Assembly: GCA_963853835.1 (NCBI GenBank)
Contig: OY970820.1
Location: 48,050,907 to 48,114,906, forward strand
Source of the DNA: Calendula officinalis
Lineage: Eukaryota > Streptophyta > Magnoliopsida > Asterales > Asteraceae
Reading direction: 5' to 3'
DNA length: 64,000 bases
Below the pieces are notes generated by a model. That model was not told the DNA's origin and ran no database searches. It saw only the letters and a list, made by a program, of their open reading frames with translations. The position numbers were made by a program, and so were the translations under genes. Positions 50,411 through 62,700 of this stretch are shown one piece after another (the stretch's first letter is position 1; every line of letters begins with the position of its first letter).

Positions 50411-50719
50411 AAAAAGTACTTGAGTAGAATAAACATACTAGACTTTATTACTAACTTAGAAATGTACTATTAGATTGTACAAAGTTGTAGTAAGTTATAA
50501 GTCTAAAGATTCTACGACCCCTAGGAATCGTATCAAGTCTTGATACGATCGGTAAGGATGTTACCTACCAGAGACAGCATGTCTCGTCGGGAAGTGCCCA
50601 AACCTTGCGGCGAGAATGTGATATATGGATCCTAGGCCTAAAATATTAATTATGGGTTTATAATATATTTTAGAGAATGTTCATTGATGATTACTAATTA
50701 AACTGGATTTGATTTGTAG

Positions 50720-51400
50720 ATGGCAGCAACAAACATAATGACACGTACCAACAATCTCTCACTACGCTTGTTTCTAGAAAAGGACGAATTGACTGGGTCA
50801 ATGTTTCTCTATTGGAAGCGTGATCTTCGGATTATGCTTACGCATGAGAGAAAGAGGAAATGTCCTAGAAAGAGCAATACTAAGTACTCCTGCCGCAAAT
50901 GCTAGAAATGAACCAGGATAAGCATATTACGCTTATAGGGTGTTCAAATCTCGCAAGGTGGTTAAAGGATCATCGGTGAGTGCTCACGTCATGGAAATGA
51001 AAGAGCACATGGATCATCTTGAATGAATAGGTTACCCAGTACCATTGCATTTAGCAATGGTAATGATATTAAGCTTGTGGTCAGATGACTATAAGCATTA
51101 TATAGTCAACATGGAGCAATCCATTGATGAGCTACATTCCATGCTCATGACTACTGGGTTGATTTGGGGACCAAGTTTAAGAATGATCTCGTAGTAACCG
51201 ATGATGTTAGTGATCAGAGAAAGAGGCGCAGTGGAAAGGGAAAAGATAAAACCGATCCAAGCCACGACGTGCCTAAAGGGTAATGGAGTCAAACAAACAG
51301 GTCAAGAAGGTAAAGCCAAATAAGGACCGAGAAACGGTGTCTTGGTTGTGGCAAGGGTCAAAGGGTAGGAGGCAATGCTTGCTCCTTAGTTGACTTGACC
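50720..51400 (+). pseudogene. copia gag remnant (pol-less family)
   Basis: ATG 50720 begins MAATNIMTRTNNLSLRLFLE, closely matching the start at 6255, and continues as decayed code: KMKGHMDHL-like and MEQSIDELHSMLMT-like words are readable around 51000-51150 in shifting frames, and a damaged zinc knuckle (CLGCGKG) near 51335. No protease follows. Several stops and shifts; not functional. Confidence 0.7.
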
Positions 51401-53515
51401 AACTTCTAGATACTCGCTTCCTACTTGTAAAAATTTATTACAAGTCACTCAACTTTAGCAATCGTTTATTGCATAAGATGATAAGTGAGATGACCGGCAT
51501 GAGATGGTGATGATCCCACGAGTACCAAGTTTTATAATTCAGTATTTTATGGATTCTATAAAAACAATTTTATTTTATTGTTTGAATAATTTTTATTTTA
51601 TGTTAAAACAAAGTTTTTGGTTTTAAGTAATTTCGAATCCATGGTTGAATTATATTGTGTGCATGTGTGATAATTACACTAGTCAAGGTGTATGACTAGA
51701 TTGTAAGTCAAGGTTTTGATTTACTTAATATTTCATGTTATATACTTGTTTGATTGTTGTATGAATGAATCATGTCTTGATAGCTCAAGGTACTTAGATA
51801 CTAGTAATTAGAAAGTTTTTCTAATGAAAGTATTTAAGAGTTTTATGGAAGCATAAGCTTCAAAAGTTATTGAACTTAGTTAAAACATCTTAAGTAATAG
51901 TCATTACTTATGATAGAAAGTTTTAAAGTATTAGTATTAATATAGTAGATTATATTGGATATAATCAAGATAAACTTTAAGAGTATTATTACAAGTTTTT
52001 CATACTTGTAATAAAGGATTTGATGAAGTCATAATTCCCTAATAGGAATAATTGGATGTTCGTAAAATCCAAGTAAAAATGACTTAGATATTAAATGAAC
52101 TCTTAAAAGGGACAAACTATATTAAAATATTTAAGAATTAAAAGGTATTATTGCAAGTCTTTTATACTTGTAATAAATACATTATTTAATCAAGTCATAA
52201 TTCCCTAATAGAAATAATGGATATTTGAGAAATCCAAGAAATGACTTTGGCATTAAATAAAGTTCTTAAAGAATACTAATATGTTTAAGAATTGATAGTA
52301 TAATTTCAAGTGTTTTATACTTGTTAGATACAGTAATCAATAAAGGTCATGATTCCCTAAACATGAATGTTGGATATTCGTAAATCCAAAGGATGATCTT
52401 AATTATTGATAGAATTCTTAAAAGATTAAACCACAAGTTATTGACTAGGTCAAAGTAGTAGTTTAAGAGATGCTTAAATTCCATAAAAGATAGTGGGAGC
52501 TATGACTAACATAATTCATTAAAGGCATTAATGGATTTAGTAAAGTTAGTAAGACATTAACAAAGTTTTACCAAGTCGTTGGCCAAAGAGTTAAGAGAAA
52601 TAATAAATGATCGTTAATTAGACTATTGCAAACCTAATAGCGTGATCACAAGTCTTGTGATTAATTATTGCATATCTAATAGGTTGTTCACACTCCAGTG
52701 AATAACATAATCAGTTAAGGAAATTTCTTTAACTAGTAATGATATATCTACAAATCAAGTAACTAAAAGAGGCTTTAGTTACAAGGAGAATTTTATGAAT
52801 TCAAGAAACTAAGGAGTTAATTTCCAATCCTCCTATGTTTACCGAATTGCATAAAAGGCATGACTAGAATATGTTGTAGATTGTTGCATGAACAAAATCT
52901 TGCAAAGTCAAAAGCAATAGTATTTTTCCAAATACTCGTCTTGTGTCTTTAGTTTAATAGAAATGACTGGTTTAGTGATAAAGTTACAATTAAGGTTGTA
53001 AAAGTCATTAAGTAATCAACGCAAACAAAAGGAATAAGTAATGATCCAGTAATAATTCGGTATCTATGTCCAGTGAGGAATAATATTCGAGTTAGAATCA
53101 TTTATATTCAGACCTTGTATGTTTTATAATATCCATGAATAAAAATCTTTTTATTCAAAAAGATATAAATCTGTGACTACTCGTCTTGGTGGGAACCTCG
53201 ATGGGACGTTAACGTCATCGCGGTATTTGGTGGTAGATTCGAAGTTCTTTGAAGATAGCTACACAAGTTTTGTGTAAACCAAATATCGATTATATTCTGT
53301 TGGAGCTCAACGAATATTAGATTGACCACCGTGACAATACTTCGTGGTTGAAAAGTTCAAAAGTATTGTTCACTAGGATTGTCCTTAAGCCTGAGGTATT
53401 TGGCTTAGGATGCAATTACTAATGTGCTTTGGTTCGTCTTAGACAAATTAGAAAAATGTTTGTCATACGAGGCGATACTGGGTACAAAGGAAGTTGTATT
53501 TTAAATCGAAATATA
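51401..53515 (+). other. Non-coding 3' region of the pol-less copia
   Basis: Colinear in reverse with 2876-5321 up to about 3290, including the tandem repeats with dyads near 51980-52420 and the block around CTTCGTGGTTGAAAAGTTC. No pol. Confidence 0.7.
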
Positions 53516-56500
53516 ACTCAATCCACCTTCTTTGTCTCATATTCAAGTCTTTTTGTGTAAACACATACTTGAGACTTTTGTGATCCGTGTACAATATACA
53601 CCTTGTTCCATACAAGTAATGTCTCCAAATCTTCAAGGCAAAAATGATCGCCGCCAACTCTAAATCATGTGTTGTATACCTTTCTTCCGCATTCTTTAAT
53701 TGTCTTGAATCATAAGCTATCACCTTTCCCCTTTGCATTAAAACACAACCGAGACCTTTTTTCGAGGCGTCACTATACACCACGAAGTCTTCCATACCAT
53801 CGGGTAGAGTGAGGATCGGTGCATTGCACAACTTCTCTTTCAATAAGGCAAAAGCATCATCTTGCTTTTTCCCCCAATCAAACTTCACATCTTTTCTCGT
53901 TAACCTAGTGAGTGGGACCGCCACTCGGGAAAAATCTTCAATAAACCTTCGGTAGTTACCGGCTAATCCAAGAAAACTTCTAACTTCGATTGGAGTCTTT
54001 GGTGCTTCCCAATTCTTTACCCCTTCAATATTAGACGGGTCAACTTTTATCCCGCTTCGAGATACTACATGACCAAGAAATTGAACTTCCAGCAACCAAA
54101 ATTCACACTTTGAGAATTTTGCATACAACATCTCTCGTTTCAAAACTTCTAGAGTTTGCTTCAAGTGCTCTTCATGTTCTTCTTCGATTTTGGAGAAAAT
54201 GAGAATATCATCGATGAACACGATGAGAAATTTATCGAGGAATGGTTTACAAACCCTATTCATGAGATCCATGAAAATAGCCGGGGCATTCGTCAAACCG
54301 AATGGCATAACCAAAAATTCATAATGACCATAACGAGTTCTAAAGGCCGTCTTTTCGGTATCACCTTCCTTAACACGAACTTGATGGTAACCCGATCTCA
54401 AATCAATCTTGGAGAAATAATCGGCTCCTAGAAGTTGATCAAACAAATCATCTATCCTTGGCAAATGATACCGGTTCTTAATCGTCATCTTGTTAAGCTC
54501 TCGGTAATCAATACACATTCTCATCGAACCATCTTTCTTCTTCACAAATAAAACCGGTGCACCCCATGGTGAAGAACTAGGACGGATAAAACCTTTATCA
54601 AGTAAATCTTGGAGTTGAGCCATCAACTCTCTCATTTCGGTTGGAGCTAAACGATACAAAGCTCGGGCAATCGGCGTTGCCCCCGGAACTAAATCAATAC
54701 GAAACTCGACTTGTCTCTCCGGTGGCAAACCGGGTAAGTCATCGGGAAAAACTTCGGAAAAATCCCGAATAATCTTCACATTCTCAACCATCTTCTTCTC
54801 TTTTCTTCCGTCTAAGACATAAGCTATAAATGATGCTCATCCTTTCGCTAAACACTTTCTTGCCTTAATGGCGGTTAAGAAGTTTGGCATATGATGCCTC
54901 TTTTCCCCATAGATGTACACTTTCTCGTTTTCGGGAGACTTAATCGACACTAACTTCTTTCCACATAAAATCTTGGCTTGGTGGATTCCCAACCAATCCA
55001 TCCCGATAATCACATCAAAAGCCTTAATCCCCATTGGCATCAAATCAACCTTAAACTTCTTACTATCGATTTCTAATTCACGGTCTCTATAGATGTGTTG
55101 AACCATAGAGGTTTTCCCATCGGCTACTTCTATTTCATACAAATCATCGAGTAACTCTAGTGGAACCTTAAACTTAGCACCAAATTCATGAGACACAAAA
55201 GAATAAGTAGAACCCGAATCGATCAATACATATGTGGGTATGAAGTTTATGAATAAGGTACCTGAGACGACATCATGAGTGTCCTTAGCTTCTTCACGCG
55301 TGAGTTGGAAGGCACGCCCTTTGACTTTCAACGGCTCCGGTTTCTTGTGAGCGGTTGACACCAACGTTTCGGTTCCTTTCTTTGGGCAAACATTACTATA
55401 GTGCCCTTTCTCGTGACACGAGAAACACTCCACCTCATCAAGGCTTTTAACCTTGCAATCTTTAGCTTTGTGGCCAAAACGACCACACTTGAAACAACCA
55501 TTGGAGTCCGCCTTGCATTCACCTTTGTGGTCCCTACCACACTTCCTACATCCACGAACACTTCCTTGTTTTGACCCGCTCGGGGCGAACTTTCTCTTCT
55601 TGGATGGTCCCGAAAAACTTTCAAACTTCCTCTTTTCGTTACCAACCGACCTCTCTTGAATTCTTCTTTTACTAACCTTTTCAACACTTTGGCCGACATT
55701 GATCGCCTCATCAAGGGTAGTCGCCCTTTTTACCTCTAGCTCATACTCCCATAGCAACCCATTAGCAAACCGAACCACACGACTACGTTCGGTTGGGTAG
55801 GTACTTGACACAAATGGGAGGTATCCCGTGAACTTCTTGGTATATTCATCCAAGGTAAAATTATCTTTCTTGAAGTGCAAGAACTCTTCCAACAACTCCT
55901 CCAACTCCCTTTCGGGGGAAAACTTCTCTTTGAGTCTCCTAGTGAACTCATCCCACGACATCTTGTAAACGGATTTCTTTCCCAAGGTCTCATACACGGT
56001 GTCCCACCATGTGAGAGCATCATCTTTCAACAAACGGGAGGCATAAGTCACCATGTCTTCTTCCTTGCACTTGCTACTTTCAAGCACATGTTCCGTCTCT
56101 CGGATCCAACGAACCGTCACTTTCGGGTCCGTACTCCCGAGATAGGTGTCGGGTCGGCAAGCAAGTAATGTTTTGTAAGAACATCCTTCACGTTCAATCT
56201 TTCTTTCTTCACCACTTTCCTCATTGGAGGACTTCTCGGTCGGGACACTAGCGTCCGTTGACTTAGTCTTTGTGAGGGGTGGGGAATCTTCACTTTCCTC
56301 CCTCTCTTCGTCATCCCGATGTTCCTCTTCTTCCTCTCCACCATCACCAAGGTTCAACCGATCATTTATGATCCGGTTAACATCTTGTTGCATCACATTT
56401 CTCATATTAGTGAGCGTGGATTGAATTGCCTCCATTGTTACCGGGGTATGGTTATTCCCGATACCCGAATTGGCCAATCCATTACCATCTTGATTCACAT

Positions 56501-56549
56501 TCGAAGCTTGTTCTCCGTCCAACAATCGACCACTTCTCGTTCTAGCCAT
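53516..56549 (-). pseudogene. gypsy Gag-protease-RT-RNase H, one in-frame stop, 3' cut
   Basis: One frame on the minus strand from ATG 56549 (MARTRSGRLLDGEQ; the upstream frame to 56570 lacks ATG). Gag has the RWIRETEHVLESS region and three cysteine motifs near 55,390-55,560 (CRKCGRDHKGEC, CFKCGRFGHKAKDC, CFSCHEKGHYSNVC). Protease shows VLIDSGSTYSFVS. A single TGA at 54837-54839 interrupts the frame, which then goes on unshifted: RT with YFSKIDLRSGYHQ and FIDDILIFS, RNase H with VVYSDASKKGLG and YTDHKSLKYV, up to QRRWIEL at 53516, where the copia sequence begins. All visible RT and RNase H acidic residues are kept. The element would reverse-transcribe its RNA in cytoplasmic particles. The stop lies beyond the protease, so it is more likely a mutation than a programmed Gag stop. 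Confidence 0.9.
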
Positions 56550-56773
56550 CTTACTATAATAAGATGTCAACCCAATTAGAATCCAATAGGTTGACTAAAT
56601 AGTCAAAATAAAACATAAGAATAGCTCGATTCAAAACAATTCCCTTTATGGTCAACCCTAACTCTTAAAGGTCAACCTAACTTCCTATAGAACATAATGT
56701 CCCAAAAGCAAAGTCTAAGTCTAGGGTGGGTAAACCAACATAATTTACTTAGACTAATGCTCTGATACCAAGT
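56550..56773 (-). other. gypsy leader with primer-binding site
   Basis: Minus strand TGGTATCAGAGC at 56770-56759, three bases from the LTR, a perfect tRNA-Met match. The rest is a short non-coding leader before gag. Confidence 0.8.
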
Positions 56774-58551
56774 TGTAACACACCAATTTTTCAACCAAAT
56801 TTAAAACTTTTAAAATAATAATATCTAAGTCTTTACAAACCGAACATCCCAAAATTGTAGTTTAAATAAAACACTTGGAGTAATTAATAAGTATCAAAAA
56901 TCGGTGTTACAAATATATCAAAACAAAAGTCTAGGGAATTAAATAAGTACACCGCTAATCACTTCCAAATGCTAACTACGGGCCGCCTAATCCTTAGCTC
57001 CCGAATCTGAGTACATAGCCAAAGTAAACGTAGTACGCGAGACAAGATTGTCTCGTGAGAAACATGGGTTTTAGACCTGGTTAGAAATAATTTGCAATAA
57101 AATAATAATTAAATAATTATCAAATTGCACATAGTCAATCAACTCTAAGGCTTGCCATAATCCAAACACATACGTAACGGGCCTCCCCGAAACAACTCCC
57201 CCAATATGGGTTAACTAGGTAAACTCCCCCGTTTCCATGTTATCTATTTGCTCCCCCGATTTCCAGGTTATCTATTTGCTCCCCCGATTTCCGGGTTATC
57301 TATTTCTCGACACACTACCCTTGCGCAGGGTGGTACCGCCCCAAGTAGGTGTCACTAACTCCCCCAACATGTGTGGGTTATCTAGGATCCAATTGATTAG
57401 CTACCACATAACAAATCATCAACTTGGGCCAAAGCCCCATGTCTCAACTCAATCATACTAGTGGTATCTATACAAATCAACTACAATTCAACTCAATTCA
57501 ATTCATACTCTAACAATTCAATCTTTTCTTTATTAAAACAATTATCTAATAAAGACTCTAAAAATCGTTTTAACTATTAAAACGTGGTTTACTATGTGCT
57601 CAGAAAAGATCACATGTACTCACCTTAGCAAAGCTATCCAAACACTTGTGTTCAACAACACAATCCTTACTTCTTGATTTATGAAATACTTCCAATTACA
57701 AGGTCTTCTTGACCTAACATCAATATCAATACAACACTAGTTATAATCCATAACTAGCTACTAATTAATCCATCTAAACATTCACAACCACCAAGTTCAT
57801 ACAACTTGGTGGAATCTCAAACCCTAGTTCAAGTTTTTCAATCACCAATTCCAAATCTAACTTGTACACATTGATTACAAGTCTACAAGGAGTGTTTTAC
57901 ACTCATGAAAGTTCATCTTCCCCAAAGATGATATGGTGGGTTCCCAAAACCACCATTGTTACCCATACTAAGCTCAAAATGAAGGTAACTAAGCAAGATG
58001 TGCAAGAATCCTTACCCTTGATGCTTGAATCCTTCAAGATGATGAAGATTTGAGCTCCTTAGCTCCAAAAACCGACCAAAGCTCCTCAAAAACGGCTGCT
58101 CTAGATCTAGGTTTCGTAGGTGTTATGAGCCCTAGCTTTCACACAACTTTGTATAGTCCAGACCAACCTCACACCCCGCTCGCGTCTCGCTCGCGCCGCG
58201 AGGTGACGCGGGTTTCCCTCTTGGTCGCCGCTCGACGCCAGCTCTCGCGCCCCGCTCGCGCTGCGAGCTCAACGCGACTCTCGACTCAAGATCGATGCGA
58301 GTCTCTCGCTTCTGAGCTCTGAACCTTCTGTTCAACTTCGCGCCTACCTCGCACCTGCCTCGCGCCGCCAGTTTCTTGGCCTTTAAAATTGTTTCCATCC
58401 AAGTTTTGACCCATACTTGGTTATACCAAGTCCCAAACATTCAAACACTCGATAAAACACTACTCGAAACGTAAACTAACATAAATAATGAAATTCACAT
58501 AAATCCCGAATAAATACACGAAATGAAAAACGAAAAATTACGGTCGTTACA
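56774..58551 (-). repeat. 5' LTR of the gypsy element
   Basis: 1,778 bp, same ends as 43768-45531, a few percent different plus small gaps. Confidence 0.9.
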
Positions 58552-58704
58552 AGATACTTATATAATTTTGGATTAAGACTAATTTGACTTATTTGTACTT
58601 TTCAGCTGAAAGATGGAAAGTGGAATGGATACGCCGCCGGCATCCACCGTGTTGACTCCACCTATTATGAATGCTATTCCATTGGTTGGAACCCAAGTAG
58701 CCGT
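58552..58704 (+). pseudogene. Start of gag of element X
   Basis: After the gypsy, leader sequence resumes and ATG 58613 opens MESGMDTPPASTVLTPPIMN, a Gag-like Pro/Thr-rich start. Cut after 31 codons at 58704 by element Y. Identified as gag only by position and style. Confidence 0.45.
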
Positions 58705-59653
58705 TGTTAGTCCCCAGACTAAGTAAATAAGATTTGATGATCGATAGCTAAGAAGAATAAATCAGCTGAAGTATGTACTTAGCTGAAGTATAAGTATATT
58801 CATAATCCTTCAGTTGAGTATGTACTTAGCTCTAGGAAACAAGTCAAATCAGCAGCTATAGAAGAGTGTTCATTCGAAGTCTATGACCAAAGGACAAAGA
58901 CCAGAAGAAGACCATTCAGCTGATAGTGGAATCAGCTAATGGTACCTGTTGCAGATAAAGACTTGGGGGAAAATGTTCTTGACACTTTGAAAACTTTCCT
59001 TTCCCGCTCAAAGAAGAAAAAAACGATGAAGATCTTCTATTTTGGAATAGAAGATAATATGTCAGTACATCATCGTTAGTCCCTCCAAGCATGTAAAAGG
59101 AAAGTCAACTACTTTTGTACTATCATAGTACACCTTTTCACTGTACATCAGAAAAGGTAGCAAAAGGAGTTGACACAAAGTACAATTGGGATTATAACCT
59201 ATGCAAGTGCATTAAATGTTTCCGTGGACAAGTCTACATCGATGAATGATATGTTTACACGTCGATTAACCTGTGGACAAAGGAACATGGATCTTGGGCT
59301 ATATATAGAGACATAAATGCTTGCATTTACACACACCTTTTAGCATTCATAGCACAAGAACATTCTCTGAGAGTTTGTTATTGTCTAGTATTAACTCTCC
59401 CATAGTTATTACACAGGCTTTCAATATCAGCTGTTAGTATCAGCTGATATAACTCTCCTTGCATAGTCTTCGAGTTTGAGCGAACAAAAGTGTCACTTCA
59501 AGTATAAAGTTTTAGTTAGTGTGTACTATCTATTTCCACAAACTTTGTACTGTAGTTGTTTTAATAAACTCTTAATCATTGAAAACTTGTGTGTTCTTTA
59601 TCTTATCATCTTTACTCATCATAATGCAACACATTTGTGTTGTTGGGATCCAA
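58705..59653 (+). repeat. 5' LTR of element Y
   Basis: TG/CA ends, TATA near 59299, followed by the primer site. No 3' partner in the window. Confidence 0.85.
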
Positions 59654-59709
59654 CAACTGGTATCAGAGCAAGTGTCAAGGTTGTTTTCCATCAACTTTGA
59701 GCATCTGTT

Positions 59710-62700
59710 ATGGCTTAACCTACAACATCCGATCTTCCATCATCTGGAAAACCCCCTAAACTCACTCAAACCAACTACCCTATGTGGAAAACTCGTATGT
59801 TATCCCACATGGTTACCTATCACCCAAAACTTCAAGACAATATAACTATAGGAAAATACATTCCCAAAACCCTTATTCCTGGTACCCCTGAAGTACCAGA
59901 ACACTATGTTGTGAAATCTGAAGAACAATGGACAGATACTGAAAAACGTCTTGTTCATCTTGAAAATAAAGGAAGGGATATGCTTTTTCAAGCAGTTGGT
60001 GATGAACTGTATCACAATATTGAATTTTGTGACTCAGTCAAAGAAATGTGGGAAAGGTTGGCTGGAGTGTATGAAGGCACATCCGTTATGCGTGAATACA
60101 ACAAAAACATGCTCATTCATGACTACGAGCTGTTTAAAGCCAAACCAAGTGATACTATAGCTCAAACATTCAACCATTATAACATTCTGTTAAACGAGAT
60201 GAAGTCTCAAGGGGTTGAAAAGGACGATATGTCCAAGATGTGTAAGTTTATGGCAGCTCTTCCCTCTAAATGGGCTACCATTATAACTTGCATGAGTACA
60301 TCTCCTACGTTAAAAGATTACACTCTTTTCCTCTCTCTATGGCATGTTTCTAAGCCATGAGAGAACTGTACTCAAAAAATTTCAACCTCCAAAGGACTCT
60401 AAAGTGAGCTCCTCAGGATCTTCAGCTGCTCCTGTTTCTCTAAACAAACCCAGCAGAATTGAATATCCTCCCTCAGATGATGAAGCTGACAAAACTTTAG
60501 TTGTTGATCTGTTCAACATACCTGATGTCAGCATCGAAGAGATCGATAAAGACGAAGATAATGAAGCCCTTATAACTGAGCTTGCCCTACTTGTCAAAAA
60601 TAGAAAAAATTTCAAAGGCAAATCGGGCTCCTTAGCTAGAGGCTCTAGTAGCAGACCTATCTCATCAGCTGCACCTTCCAGATCTTCTGGAAGTACACCT
60701 GATATCTCTGAGATAACTTGCTACAACTACAACAAAAAGGGACACTATGCAAACGACTGCAAGCAAAAGAAAGCTAGTTCATCCTCTTCAAGTGGTGAGT
60801 CCATTGAAGAAAAGTACAAAAATCTACAAGCCTTCACCAAAAAGACCCTAGAAGAAAAGAAGGCACTTGAAGGCAAAATTGCTGACTAGGGTCTTGTAGC
60901 TGAAACTCACGACTGGGCTGACTATGGTGACAGTTCATCTGATGATGATGAACCAATGGCCACAATGTGTTTGATGGCTCGTGCTGATGAAAGTATTACA
61001 GCTGATGATGCTGGTTCATATCAATAGGTCAACATAGTTCACAAAAAGGTATCTTCTCTAATCTCTGCTGAGGCTTCTGAAGCCAACGATATTGTTGATT
61101 CCATTATCTGTGACTTGCACTTCATTGATCAGCTGAAAAGTGAATGTTTGGATAAACACAGAGCTATTCTTCATGAAAATGCCTTTTTAAAAGAAAGATT
61201 AATTGATCACAAAACTTTAAAAGAAGAACTTTCTGAAACAAAATTTATAAACTCAATTCTTCAAGACGATCTAAATGAAAAGGTTAAAGAACTTGAAGCA
61301 ATTAAACAGATTTGTGAATCATGGTCTCGTTCGTCCAAACGTGTGAGTGAGTGTGTCAACTCACAGATTCCTAGTCAAGTACAAGCTGTATTATGCGGAG
61401 ATTTCCTTGCTGCGCCGCTGCACCTGACAGCAGTACGGATGATCCGTACTACTCGACAGCCGAGGCTTCTATGCCAGCTGAAGAGTTGGTGTTTGGTTGC
61501 TTTGTTAAGTCTACCAAAACCTATGCTACTGAGATGTCCAAAGAGGAACCTTCTGAAACTAATGATGAAGAGTCATCAGCTGACTCTTCAGGCATAGTTG
61601 TTAGGACACCCACAGTAGTTATTGTTGAGCCAAGTAAGTCTATTTTGGGCTCAGCACCTGCTGTCTCTTCTGCTAGACCTCAAAGGAAGACTAGCAAGAC
61701 AACGTGAAAGAAAACTGTTCTTACACCCTTTAAGGGTGAGACAGCTGGAGTTCGTACTCGAGCTGCAAGGAACAAAGGTAAGAGTGTTTTCAAAAATACT
61801 CCAAGTCCTTCTTCAGCTGGTCCTGTTAAACATATGAAAGGAAAGGTCAGCAAGCTGACATCACTCGTGCAAACTCTGACTATCTCAGATAATCAGAAAG
61901 GGATTTTGGGTCCAGTACCCCGCCCCACTGCTTCTCCCTCCACTCCACTACAAAAGAACAGAAAATGTTATAGGTGTGGAGATCGTGGGCATATGGCAAG
62001 TGAGTGTGACAGCACAAGCTTAAGACCCTCTCCAACTTCAGCTTGTGAGTCCATTAAGAACCCAACCCCTGTGAGTTCCAGCAAGAAATCACAAGGACCC
62101 ACAGAGGTGTGGGTTCCCAAAAATAACTAACTCTTTTAAACTTATGTGCAGGGTGATCAAAGCAAACACGTCTGGTACCTAGACAGTGGTTGCTCAAGAC
62201 ATATGACTGGATACAAATCCCTACTTGAAGAGTTCGAAGTTTGTGCTGGTCCTCCAGTAATTTTTGGTGATAATGGTAGAGGCTCAACTGAAGGGTATGG
62301 ATCCATCTCAAATGGATGTATAAAGATCACAAGAATTAGTTATGTGAACGGGCTGAAACATAATTTAATCAGCATTACCCAACTATGTGATGCAGAGTTC
62401 TCAGTGAAATTTAATAAGTACAGAAGAACGGTGACAGATAAAATCATCAAATTCATCAAGAAGATGGAACTTCTAAAGTGATGCAGCTGATGAAATCATC
62501 AAATTCATCAAGAAGATGGAACTTCTAAATGGGTCAAGAGTAAGCAGTTGAGATCAGACAATGGTACCGAATTCAGAAATCGTACATTGGAAGACTTCTG
62601 CTCAGAAGTTGGGATCTCACAAAATTTTTCAGCCGCTAGAATACCTCAACAGAATGGTGTTGCTGAAAGAAGAAATTGAACCCTAATAGAAGCTGCAAGA

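Larger units (their letters stand above)
47469..50719 (+). other. Leader of the pol-less copia
   Basis: Non-coding. Opens with the primer site, then several AAACCCTAG..GATCAAG(A/T)ATATTAAAC repeats (47580-47960), AT-rich DNA, the hAT MITE 48951-49577 and the conserved gag-proximal block. Confidence 0.75.
46354..53515 (+). mobile_element. Pol-less Ty1/copia element, 3'-truncated, inside the gypsy
   Basis: 5' LTR 46354-47467, primer site TGGTATCAGAGC at 47469-47480, a leader of 3.2 kb (with a hAT MITE), decayed gag from 50720 and the conserved non-coding 3' region, ending about 53515 without polypurine tract or 3' LTR. Same family and same pol absence as 1748-7944. The left edge is a clean LTR end; the right edge is a deletion that also removed gypsy sequence. 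Confidence 0.85.
43768..58551 (-). mobile_element. Ty3/gypsy chromovirus-type element, interrupted
   Basis: LTRs 43768-45531 and 56774-58551 flank, on the minus strand, a primer site, gag-protease-RT-RNase H (56549 to 53516), then after a 7.2-kb copia insertion the second half of integrase and a chromodomain-like tail (46353 to 45475). The end of RNase H and the first part of integrase are missing. Order PR-RT-RH-INT is gypsy. The C-terminal VKWKHSLRPNLTWE pattern suits the chromodomain of Tekay/Del-like chromoviruses. Confidence 0.9.

Noticed and set aside
54837..54839. TGA as a programmed readthrough site
   Set aside because: It lies after the protease and not between Gag and Pol, and other breaks in the same element show general decay.
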